The translations under genes and the position numbers were made by a program. The notes beneath the pieces were generated by a model that was not told where the DNA came from, did no database searches, and saw only the letters and a program-made list of their open reading frames with translations. Positions 12,001-24,000 of a DNA stretch of 64,000 bases are shown here, piece by piece (the first letter of the stretch is position 1; each line of letters begins with the position of its first letter). This DNA comes from Chamaea fasciata (taxonomy: Eukaryota; Chordata; Aves; Passeriformes; Sylviidae): assembly GCA_029207755.1 (NCBI GenBank), contig JARCOQ010000232.1, forward strand, positions 62,001 to 126,000, in the 5' to 3' direction.

Positions 12001-15000
12001 ATTGACCTGAAGCATGCAAGGGTTCGCTGGGAAAAGGAGGCCAAATTCAGCCCAAGGTTAATCGTAGAAATGCCTGTCCCTTCCTCTAACCACGACTCGC
12101 ACTGTTTGTGAGTCTCCCAGTGTCATCTGTGAGCCTGGACACAAGGGTGGGAGGTTATAATGGGCATTTTGAGTTCTCTTGCACACGGGGACAGTAAACC
12201 TTTTCTTTTTCTGTTTATGCAAGCAAACGCCCATGTCCTCCCATCAGCCAGAGCCCTGATTCTGAGTATTGGCATTGTGAGAGATGATGAATGCCTGGTG
12301 TCTGCACAGTGCAAAATCCCTTCTCATCCTGGAGTAAATCCTAGAATAATCCCAACCTCTGCTTTCTTTGAAAAAAGGTTAAACTAATATTTTTCTTTCC
12401 AAGGAAGGGGATCGTGTTCTTGGTTACTCCTATGGCCCGTCTAAGGCCAAGAGCCACCAGTGCACAATGGCAGTTAGGTACCACTGTAGCTGACTGCAGC
12501 ATGATGTGACCAGGAGCTTGTGTCAGAGCAGCAGGAACATTGTGGAGAGTGGGGGCTGATCAGCTGAGCATTGAGAGCGCCCAGTGGTGTGTTGAGCTGG
12601 GTTTAGAGTGTTTCCTTGGGCTCCTTATGTTGTTCACTCATCACTGATGCTCTAAAGAAAGGCTTAGAGGAGTGGTTGAAAACAAGAAGTGTGAAGTTTG
12701 AAGATAAATCTTTTTCTGTCTCTTTCTGTTTCAGGAGGGAGAGATTGGGCCACGTTGTTCGGCTGAAATCAAGGTGACCTTTAAACCCCTGGAAGCACTG
12801 GAGTATCAGAGTGTGGCCTACTGTGACATCTCAGGTACAGCTCCTTTCCCCTGCTTCTCTCACCCACAGTGAAGCCATGGAGCAAGCCTGAGCCCACTGG
12901 GCTCCCATGTAACTGCTGGGAAGAGTTCCTGGTCAGCAGGGCAGTGCTGGCACATCCCCAGTGTCCCTGCAGCTTCCAGGGAGTCTCCCATGCAAGGCCA
13001 GGGCTCGGAACACCTGTGTCTGGATTGCTGATCCCAGAACAACCCAGGCAGTGCAGGGAGATCTTTTCATGGCACGGCTTTGCCAGCATTTCCTCAAAGG
13101 CCAAGCAGCTACAGAGCAGAACAGCTTTAGTGAACAAGCACTAAGCCCCTCTAGACCACTGGCCTCCAGGATGGGTCCATTTGACATGGATCCACCATCA
13201 GGCAGTCGCAGCTGAGTTAGAAATGTGCTCCCTGAGCCTGGATCACCTCCAGACACCACCAGGCCAGCGGAGGCGGAGCCCCGCTGAGCCCAGGGTGTTG
13301 GTAGAAGGACCACCCTTGGCCAGCACCTGCTTCTCTCCCTGTGTGGGAATTGTCACCTTGCAGCTCTCAGTCTGTGCAAACAGAACACAGTGCCGAGTGT
13401 CAGAAGTGGAGGACAGCAGTCCTGTGCTGCTGGGCCAGGTGGTTTGGCAGTTGTTGCCTGGCAGTTTGCCAGGTAGCAATTGCCAAAGTCTTCGTGAGCT
13501 TTGTGCCTTCAATGAATGGATTTCAAAGCTCCTCTAAGTGCATGGGGAGGAAACCCTAGAGTCATAGTATGTTAAGGATGGAACGGACCTCAAAGACTGT
13601 CTAGTGCCAAGGCCCCTGCCATGGGCAGGGACACCTCCCACTAGACCAGGTAGCTCCAAGCCCCATCCAGCCTGGCTTTGAACACTTTCAGGGCTGGAAC
13701 CTCCACAACTCCCCTGGGGAACCTACTCCAGTGTCTCACCACCTCACAGTAAAAAAATTCTTCTCAATATCTAACCTAAATTTCCTTTCTTTCAATTTAT
13801 ACCTGTCACTCCTTGGCCTGTCGCTACAGGACACCAGAGATGTTTTAAACTCAGCAAACTGGTGGCTAAAATTGGAAACCAGCCCAAGGAATGGGTTAGA
13901 AATTGCAAGTCAGCCCCAGGGGATATCTCCTGAGGGAAGAGAAGGGTCCATATCTTCTGCTGCAGCATCAAGAGCTGGTTGCATGCAGCTCAGAATCAGG
14001 GTCTAGCATTGAGGCAGCCTGGAAAATCCAGTAGAACAGAGGGAATTATTGTACTGAAATGGACATCTCTCCCCAGGCCGTGAGAGCAGGCTGGCCCTGC
14101 GCCTCAGAGGGGAAGGCCGCGGACCCTTGGTTGAACTCAGCTGTGATACCCTGAACCTTGGGGAAGTTTTTGTCAAAACCGCCCACACCCATGAGGTGAG
14201 CACCAGGGGTTGGGATGGATCCTGATGGCTCCTGAGGCAGCAGCAAGCCTGGTGGACCTGTGGAATTCCTGGCAACCTGGGCAGTTGTGAGCAGGGAATA
14301 GCTGATGTACTGGTCAAATCTGGGCGGGGGGGGGAAGGGGGTGTTCCAGAAAAATGTGTCTGTTGTTCATGAAGCCCCAGTCCCTTCTTTTGGGCAGCCT
14401 TCCATAGGGATCAGCTGGGAGGCTTCCTGCAAAACAACCCCTTTTGACCCAACGCTGGGTCAAAAAGCTGTTCAGAGGCTTTTGTGGCAGCACCAGACAC
14501 AAGGCACCTTTGTACTGGGCTGTTCGGAAGCAGCTGGGACAAGCTGGCTACATTTGAGCTTCAGTCCACCGCAAACAATTTTTAGTCAAGTGTCTCCTGC
14601 TCATTCCTGGAAGTCACAGGAAAGCCATCCAGCCTCCTGGCTCAGTGCAGGCCCTTGCAAAGGGCTTGAGGATTCTTTCCCTTGCTGTCCAATCCCTCAC
14701 CACACTTCAGGCTTGGTGCATCTCTGGCTCTACAAAGAGAAAAGTGTTCCTGGGAATAAAGCAAAAGATTTTTCTACCTATTTGCCTCCCCCCTGTTGGG
14801 GGTCAAGTTTGCAAAAAAAAAGAGAGAGCAACTGAAAGAGGCAGAAAACGAGGCACTACATCATGCCAGACACTTTCAGAAGTTTGGTTGTGGAAGAGAA
14901 AGACACGTTGAGTTTTCTTACCAAAAGATGGCGCTGTCTGTACATTTTGATGTTGATGCCTCCTTCTCAGTGTATTGTTTTCACGATATGGGAAAAGGTA

Positions 15001-18000
15001 AATGCGTAGATACGGTACTGCTGGAGCTGTGCTGACTGGGGCAGCAGCAGCTCTGTGGTGATTCACTACGCAGCTGCAATCACCCCACGTTGCTCTCAGG
15101 GCCAGGTCTGAATGAGCTTGGTGCTACTGACCAGAGGTGGACTGCTCTGTGTCCGTGGGGTAACCCCAGGGTGACTCCAGTTATGTGGAGTTATGTGAGC
15201 TTCGCATGAAAACCCAAAGGCAGAACTTGTCCTGTTGTATTTTTTTGACTTCTGCCGTCCAGCAGCACAAAGCATCTTCTGCCTTTTCTGGGTGTTAATT
15301 GCGCCATTAGAAAATGACTCCCAGGAAGGGAAGATTTCACGTGTACTTGCATTTTGTTTTCTTGCTGCTGCAGGTGAAACTGATGAACAAAGGAGTTCTT
15401 GATGCTCCCTTCACCTATATCCCTTCAAACACGGAAGTGGACTGCTGCTTCAAGTTTGTACCCGAGGAGGGCCTCATTGCACCAGGTGGGATCCAGACTA
15501 TTCAGATCTCCTTGGATGCCGCCGTGTTGGGGCGGTTTGAGGAACCATTCCAGTTCCGTGTGGCTGGATCTCCTACGCCTGTGATCCTGACCATCGAGTA
15601 AGGACTCTGGGAGCTTACTCTGGGTGGGCACATCTGTAGCTGTCTCTGGGACATCCCCCACCTACCTCATTTTGGGGTCGGGCAGAGAAAAAAGATGTTT
15701 CCTGAGGTCTTAATCTCTGCTCTGATCCTGGCATTGCCTTAGTGTGGGGGTGCCTGCTGCCCTGTGTGGTACCCGGGAGCTGGAATGACTCCTCCCTGCA
15801 GGGATGTCCCTCTGCCTTGGGCCATGGCAGGCAGTGGCATGGATCAGCTTTGGGCAGTAGCAGTGTTTTTAAAAACTTCTGTTAATAATCCATCCCAAAC
15901 GGGCAGCAGCAGCCTCCCCTCACTTCTCATGGCCATGCATGGAGGCAGGCTGTGCTCCGAGCTCCTGTGCAGAGTGCTCTGCTACCTCCTTTCCACAGCC
16001 AGGAAAAGGCTGATGTGGGAGACAGGGAACTGTGCAGCAGGAACCGTCCCAAGGACATGGGCTTCATCCCATAATCCTGGCCCTGCAGAAGGGAGAAGGG
16101 GTGATGATGGGGGAGGCAGAGCTCAGTCCTCAGGACCACAGCAGCATGAGGGCTTGTCCCTGCTAGCCTGAGGCGTGTGCTGGTAGGATAACGTAGTGTA
16201 AGCAGGAAAGCTGATGCTGGCTGCTCTGGAGCTTTGGAGCTAGGCTGCTGCTGTTGGGAGGCACTGGATCAGGGCAATAAAGAAATGAAAGCAATCTGCA
16301 GTTGATTATACCAATAAGATAAGGGAGATGGATTAAAAAGAACATGAAACTTATTACTTAGCAGGAGAACAGTGTTGACTAGGTCTGCCCATAGTAGAGA
16401 AACAACTACACTGGCTTTGCTTTTGGAGAAAAAGTGCTGCTATTTTTATTTTGGAAATCAAGAGGGAACCTTTCACCATCAAATAATTGATTCTCCTCTG
16501 TCCCTCCCCCAAACTGGTCATGCGTGGGATGTTATTCCATAAGCAGCTTTCTCCTTGAGCAAGAGAAGGTGTCTCTTGTTGAGATGTGTAGAGCGGAGCC
16601 AGGGGCAGTCCTGTGAACACAGTAGAAGACACAGTTCACTGGTCCTTGACTTTTAACCAAAAGGCAGGGTGCGCATTGATTGGCGTCAACCATGAAATAA
16701 ACTCGTGTTGGGCAGCTTCAAGTGCTGCCTTCAGTGGATGTTGGTGACTTTTAGTGCCTGTCTGCTGAGTTCAAGGCCAGGGGAGGAGGTGTGGTAGATT
16801 CAGGACACCCATGTTTGGTTGTTTAAGCTATTGCTCCTGGCTGTGCCAGCTGGTGCACTAGTGACAAGCTGGTCCTTTCCTCTAGGATTCATCTGTCTAC
16901 TGTGTAGAACTGTTAATGCTCTTTTTGGAGGATGTTTGGGGCTCCCCTGGCTTCATGTCTCAAAACTCTGTCTGTAATGATTGTGTGGGTCAAAATCTCC
17001 TGAGAAAGCTCCTCCATGGGAAGACCAGTTACAGCCAAGTAGCAAAGCAGGGAACCTGTGGCTGGAAAGGCTGGTTACAGAAGTTTGTGGGGACACCTTT
17101 ATGTCCATCCCATTACAGATGGGGAAACTGAGGCACGGAGACACATCTGGGTAGGTGTTCAGGGTCCCCCATGGGACCACCGGCAACTTGGGGGCTTTTC
17201 CTGCCTGCCCTGCGTCCAAAGCCCCATCAGTGGCTGTGGGCTGCTGGCCTCTTGGCTTTAGCTGCCTCCTGTGCACATGGACACTGTGCTGAGCACATGG
17301 TGGTGTGTTGATTTGAAACCCACGATGCCCCTGACACCAGGTTTTGTGCCCCCAAGCCACGACAGCCGGAGGCTTTGCAATTCCCTTTAACACAGCCATT
17401 TCCTCCTGTGTCCCTGTCATCGCAGGGGGTGTGTCGTTGGGCCGACTTTACACTTCGACACCGATGAGCTCGACTTCGGTGACATCTCCTTTGGTGAGTG
17501 TTCCCTGCGCTGGGACACAGCGGGAGGGATCTGTGTGCTCCAAAATGGAGCACTTGAACGTAAAAGCATCCAGCACTGCTCATGTTCTGCCACAACAGCC
17601 TCTTCAGGGTGTGAACTGCAGGTGCCTCAGGTAGCATTTTGCCGTTGTGGGATCAAATAGGAGCAAGTATTTTCTGGTGTCTCTGTCCTGGTTTAAAAGA
17701 CAGATTCTGCCAAGGAAGGTGGCAATCTTCACGGAATGGAATGATGACCCTCCTCTCTCCAAATTACTATACCTTTGAAATTACAGGGCTTCCAGGCAAA
17801 AATATGGAAAAGGAATAGCAGTTCGTTACTAGAGTATATCCGGACAGCACAGACAACAACGCAATGCCAGAAGTTTCCAACCCACCGAGTCCTGTTTTCC
17901 CCTTTGGTGTGGTTATGATCACAGGCTGGAGGAGCGGTGGGCTCTGGCAGGGCAGTGATTTCCCTCCCAGCCGGCACGGGCAGGGAGGGAAGGAGGAAAT

Positions 18001-21000
18001 CGCTGCTTTTGCAAACTACGGGCAGCAGGAGATGTGGGCACTGGCAATCGGGAGCAGGCAGAAGCGGGGACGGCGGGCAGGTTCGATCACGGTGCTGAGC
18101 CCGGCGTCAAGCGCACGACGTCCCGCAGCAGCACGCTGCCGACCTTCCCGAGCCCCGGCGGAAGGACGGAAAGGTCTGCCCCCTGCAAACCTCGGCTCCG
18201 ACTTCACAACCGCCCGCGGCATCACGGCACAGCTCCCAAAGAGCCCCGGATGGAAAAGCCCACCCGCACAGCCGAGACCACCCCAAACCCCCTGTATTTC
18301 CCTTCCCAGACTGAGGCCAAAATTCACTACGAAACCTAAACTCATAACAATGAAGTTGTTGAACGTTTTAAGAAAACTAATTGCCTCTCCTGATCTGCTT
18401 CTTCGCCACCCTGCATCACCACTGAGGCATTTGTTAAGTTGCCTTTTGAATAAATGAAACAAGAAAGGCAACAGGTAGAAACGCATTCCTAAGGTCTCTT
18501 CAGCTGAAGGCAGCTGTTGTATCTTTGCTTCTTTTTAACTGTTGTTGACTGTTGTCTGCATGTGGTGACCTCAGTCTCATTTGAGGTTTTGACATCTGTG
18601 TTTGTCCCTTTTGTGCTTCTCTTGCCTCCCTGCTGGAGTCACTGCTGGAGCCGGCAGTGATTACTGTTGATGGGCACAGAGAAGCTCTGGGCTGCGCCTG
18701 CAGTTGTTTTTTTCCCCCACCTGTGTTCAAATGACTCTTGGTGAGCAGGCCTGGGGAGAAGTCTCCTCCCCACAGAGCTGGCCAGCCAGTCCACTGCAGA
18801 GCGGGTTGTGGCTGGTGTCCGGGCTCTGCAGGACATCCCCACCATGCGTGGCACTATCTCTGGCTTTCCAATATGGAAAGCAAATCTCAGAGTTAAGGTG
18901 GGGTAAACCCTTGCAGGCAGCAATCACAGTGAGTAGTATGGGTGCGATGTCCCCGCTTGTTGGATCAAGGCTCGGGTTTGCCTCCAGCTGAGTGGGCTCT
19001 GAGCTGTCACATGCCCAGTCTGTTTGGCCCAAACCAAAAGACGCCTTAAGAATTCTGCAGAGAGAAACTGCATTAGGGTGCTTTGCATCACGTTCTAGTT
19101 CCTGATTCCATCCTCACTTTCTTCTGCTGTAGCTTCTTCTCAATGGCGACTCACTCTTTATGTATCTTGAAAAGGGTAGGAGTGTTGGCAGACTTAACAG
19201 GGAATTTTACAGTTTGAATTTTCAGAGGAAATGCTTGGTCTGGGTGCACAGTCATCAGGGAGAAATAACTGGTGCTGGTTTGGGGCAGGTGAGGGAGCTT
19301 CTCCCCATCAGAAAGAGAGAAGCTTGCAGTGTTGAGCAGGGCTAAGAGCAGGCATTTTCAAGGCTGCAGTCTGGAATCAGTGTTAAAGGGAACTAAGTGA
19401 CGACTAATTCCTCTTGCAGCTTCTCAGTAATCTGTAGTTCAGATAATAAAGAGCTAAACTCCAATCACGCTTTCATGCTACCAGGGTATTCCCACCAGGA
19501 GTCACGACATAACTGGTGCCTAAATGGATATTTGTGTCCTTTTCCTAGGCTTTCCCTACACCAAGACCTGTCGCCTCACTAACACCTCACGGGTGTCGGA
19601 CGATGGCACTCAGCCTGCTGTTAGCAGCTTTGAGCAAATACTCAGCGACAGTGAGCCCTCCTGGAGGGAGGGAATTCATTTTTCTGTGAAGCCAAGGGAG
19701 TTTACACTGAACCCCAGCGAAAGGACCCTCCAATCCCAGGAACACCAGGATATCGAGGTATGGGAAGAGTCCAGCCACACACACTTCAGCAGCGGGTCTG
19801 AAGCTTCACGGGAGTGTGGGAGGGCTTTAGCTCTGATGCCAGCTCTGATCATCGTGTGAGCGAGGATCTGCACTGGCGTGGGGCCTCTGTGAGCTGGGTT
19901 ACTCGGGACGTTCCTGAAGGAGCACTGATTTGTTTCCAAAATCACAAGCTGAAATCATGTACTGAATTACTGAAGGCATTTTGGTGTTTTTGAGAGCAAT
20001 GTCTTTGATTGCAAGTGGGCAGAGGACGGACGAGGACCAAAGGTGGCTGTTAGAGAGATGTCATTATATAAAGCAGTTTGCTTTTCTTCTTGGTCTCATT
20101 TCTCCTGTCCTGGGGAGTAGAATGATTTGTGTTCACTGCAGGGATCTCCAGTGAAGGCAAAAAACTCTGCGGCCATGAACTGCCCAGCACCTGCTGGCCC
20201 ACGCTTTGTCTTCAGCTTCCTGCTGTAAAGCTGAACTCATTCTGTTCAAGTCAGCAGATTTCCACTGCATTTATGTCATTGTAGTCAGATGAAAATTTGC
20301 CCCTTGATTTGAATACAGTGCTGCACAGAGCTTTAGTCTAATGTTTTAATTTAGCTGACCTATGCCCTGATAGCAAGGTGTGCTTAACAAATCTGGTATT
20401 TGCCAGAAGGCTTTTGTCACTCTTAGAGACTGTGCTCTACACGTGGAGCGGCAGAAGAATTAAGGCAAAATCCTCCCTTTTCTTACCACAAAAACTGGAG
20501 GACATCACACGTGAGTCATGAGCTTTTGTAAAGAAGAATTTACTGCTCTTCTCTTCCACCAGGTGACCCTGTGTTCCAACACTGTGACGGAATACAACCG
20601 GAAATTGCTGGTGGACCTGGAGTGGTTTGGCAAGGGAGTGGCATCACTGGTCATCAAGGCCAGGTACCAGCACTTCCCTGGCCTCCCCCAGCGCACTGCC
20701 TTGCACAGGATGTGCTGGCTGCAGCTCCCAAGGAGACGTGTTGTTTAATGACCTCATGTTCTGCCCAGCTGGACATGAGAACAGCAGTGCTTGAAAAGCA
20801 GCCTGTGGTGAAAAGCAGCCCTGCTGACAGCCCAGCGTGGTCCTGGGTCGTTTTCTAAAGGGACCAGGAATGATATCATTTATTGACCTGGTGCTTGAGG
20901 TGAAGCAAATTTCCCAAGGGCCTCCTCGCCTTCTTCCTGCAAGAGGTGGAGTTGTGCTGGGTTGCAACCAGCCCACGTTGGCTTGGGGCACACCAAGCAG

Positions 21001-24000
21001 TCTGCTGAGGGTCAGGGTCTGGTTCTGTTAACGAGGGCACGTGACAGTGGGGAAGTGGCTCACAGCAAGAGAGGTGAGGGCAGGATCTTCAGAGGGGAAA
21101 TCAGTCCTTGATGTGGCAGGTCAGCTCTATTTTTTCCCCTTCTCTCTGCTTCCTGTTTTGAGCTTTGATGTTCTCAGGCTTAAAGCAAAAGTTGTTCTTG
21201 CTCCAGCAGAATTCCATCCTGCTGTGCTGCTCTAGGTGTCAGTTTAATGACAAGAGGGATGCAGTTCCCTGGTGCTGTTCCCACTCCCAGGCAGAGCCAT
21301 CTCGTCAGTGCCTGGGCTGCCATGTTTGAAAAGCAAGTGCCATTGGGGACAGTCAGTGTTTGGACCTGTGGAGTGAAGGACCAGGGGAGTTGTAGGAACT
21401 GGGAGGGAGTGATCTCCCACTCTGTGGGGCAGGTGATGTCTCATGCCCTCCAAGGCTGGGGCAAACAGCTGAGTTCTCAGGCAGGGTAACAGCACCATGG
21501 GAGAGAAGGGAGTCCTTTTTACTGAGACACTAGAGTCGTGTGTTCCTGGAGCCTTACTGAGCACTGATCCCTGTTGGGAAGGCTCCCCCAGAGCTCATGG
21601 ATCATTGGGACTGTTCCAGGAGTTCTTGCAAACCTTCTTGGGTGAAGGAGGGGCTGAGGCAGCTGTGGGACCAAGTGCTCTGCCTGGGGCACTTGGCAGC
21701 CTCTGGGTGCTGCCTCTCAGGTTTTGCCCCTCCTCGACAAGACGTGTTTGAGTGGGAGGACTTTAAAGGCAATTTTTCACCGTAGGGCTGTTAAATGTGT
21801 ATTTGACAGTGACAAAGGTGTTGTGCTCCATTTCACAATCTTTGGGGGTAAACGTTCTCCATTCTCTCAGTATCTCTGATTCCCTTGGGGTCATCTCTTT
21901 GCCCAGATGTTTCGTTCCTGAGCTGCAAGTGTACCCCCAAAACCGGGGGATCCATGAGTGCGACCTGAAGGCGCCGTTCGTGAGGAAGTTCTTCATTTGG
22001 AATAACACCCACCTTCCTGGCTGCTATGGGCTTATTCCCCAGGTTTGGCATCGCATCCACCTCCTCCTCTGAAATATTACTGTGGAGATTATTAGGGGGG
22101 AAGAGGGTTTGGATAAGACCTTGCCGGTTTCTATTCAGTCTTAAAGATCTGCTGAGAACAGGATCCTACCTGAATGTTAGCTTTAGGATGCAGTTTAATC
22201 TCTTGAGGAAAGGGCTTACGTTCTAGTCTTCAGGGTGTTTTCTTGTGGGAGATCTTCGAGGGTTGTGAAAAGCTGCTGCATCCACAGACACCAGTGCTTG
22301 TGCTGGCAGCCTCCTTGCAGAACCCCCTGAGAATGCTAAGCCTACAATTCTTGGATCTTGTTTGTGCCTTTTACCTTTGTCCTGGGGATTTTTAAAAATG
22401 TGTGTAAGTTGCTGTTGGGATGGATGTTAAGGAGTTTGAAGTTTCTTCAGAGGTCCCTCTGAAGCTGGATTTGATTCTGTCCCTTCTAGGAACCCGAGGA
22501 GGACTCTCCTGTGCTCTACTCCAGCCCCAGACCCTGTGGGATTCTCCAGCCTCGGAGCGCTGCAGAGATTCCAGTTACAGTTGAAATCCAAAGATTGGGC
22601 AAGCGTTGCACCAGTGTTTGTACCGGCGTGTTTGGGGATGCAAGAAACCCACTGGTGAGTGCAAGGGGAGGTGTGTGCCTTCGTGCAACTGGTCCTGGCA
22701 GGGTGCACAGTGTGCGGGGATTCTTCCGGGGAAAAGAGGCACAGGCTGCTGTGGAGAAGGACAGCAGGGGCAGGTGGCATAAACAGCTCGTGCCTTATAG
22801 GTGGCAATGTCAGTGTCTGACCCAGAAGGTAGTTCATCTAAGCTGGAATTGAGGATCATTTTAATGAATCTTTAAAATGCTCTTAACTTTGGAAACATCT
22901 TTTTTAAAATGTTACCTCTCAGCACAAAAGAGGATGTCAGAAGATTTCTGGGAACCTTGGGCTTTCTGTAAAAGAAAGGAAAGCTGGCATCTGAAGAGTA
23001 GTTGCAAGGATTTAAGCTTACATTAAAACATGGAAATGGTGATGCCAAATTCCCTGGATGGCACCAAACATCTGAACCTGGGCCATTGTGGCACTGCATG
23101 TAAACCAGTCAACAGGGAGGACAGGCAGTGCAGGCTGTGCCAGGGAGCCTGAAGTTTGACTGAGCACTTGCTTTCAACTATCAGATTGCTTACCTAAAGA
23201 GAAGAGTTTCTCCCCACCCGAAGAACCAGTTGTTTAACTGTCAGCCTGATCTTAACTAGAGATTTCTTGCAAAGCTTCTACCTTTGGACCAATAATTTGT
23301 AGTTTGAAAGTTTCTCTTTACTTAATCCTTTTCAATTTGGAGGTGAATACATAAGCTTTATTTTTTTCCCCCCAAAATCCCAGGAATTCAGCTGGAGAAT
23401 GGTAGCTGTCCCTAAAGAAATAACTTGAGCTGGGTTGAGCTGTTTAAGCTTTTTTAGGTTTCCCTGTTTGGGTTTGATTTTTTTTTTTTACTCTTTCTTG
23501 CCTGCTTTCTGTAACAGAGAACAGAACTACAGAGCCTTGGACGGCTGTCAGCAGTCTACATAAGTCCAAGGCTGATAGAGTTCGGCAGGATCCTAGTGCT
23601 AAGGCCTAATTCACAAGCTTTTGGCCTCTTCAACGAAGGTCTCGTCGATTTAGACTTCAGGCTAGAGATTGTAAGTATCTGTGGGGCCGTTTTCCAGGGA
23701 AATTGACTGGTTGACATTACAAGCTGCCATGACGTGGTTTTTATATGCATCGGCCTGTGTGAGAGGAAGCAAGATATTCCAAGATTCCATCTGGGTGAGG
23801 CAAAAGGAACCTGGCTCTGGAGTGGTTTTAGCTGGGGCACTCCTCAGTGAAATCAGGTGCAGAGATGTTGGAGCAGAAATTCGTCTGGATTGTGTTGACG
23901 AGTTCTCCCATAATTTTATGGAAGGTCTTTAGCTGTGTGTGTCACGGTTTTTGAGCTCTGAGATCAAGAGAAACCTGTGGTCCTTTGCTCCTCGGAGAGC

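Larger units (their letters stand above)
12835..14076 (+). other. HYDIN: Intron 8 (copy 1)
   Basis: This intron holds a long G-U-paired hairpin (13443-13487) and a CR1 3'-end fragment (13559-13831). The rest is featureless. The copy-2 counterpart is 39411-40652. Confidence 0.6.
17494..19548 (+). other. HYDIN: Intron 11 (copy 1)
   Basis: This intron contains the empty site of the second copy-2 LTR (GTGT near 17610), LTR-like sequence from 17684, and a CpG-rich block at about 18060-18260. The rest is featureless. The copy-2 counterpart is 44825-47510. Confidence 0.6.

Noticed and set aside
14305..14835. 176-residue plus-strand open frame in intron 9
   Set aside because: It has no recognisable domain, lies between well-defined HYDIN exons, and is matched by an equally open antisense frame; ordinary non-coding sequence.
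18075..18100. tRNA-like B-box (GGTTCGATCACGG) in the CpG-rich block
   Set aside because: No A-box at the right distance and no cloverleaf can be folded by eye.
17864..18486. 197-residue plus-strand and 156-residue minus-strand frames in intron 11
   Set aside because: GC-rich sequence is poor in stops. The copies differ by frame-changing indels here (for example near 18160), so no coding constraint is visible.
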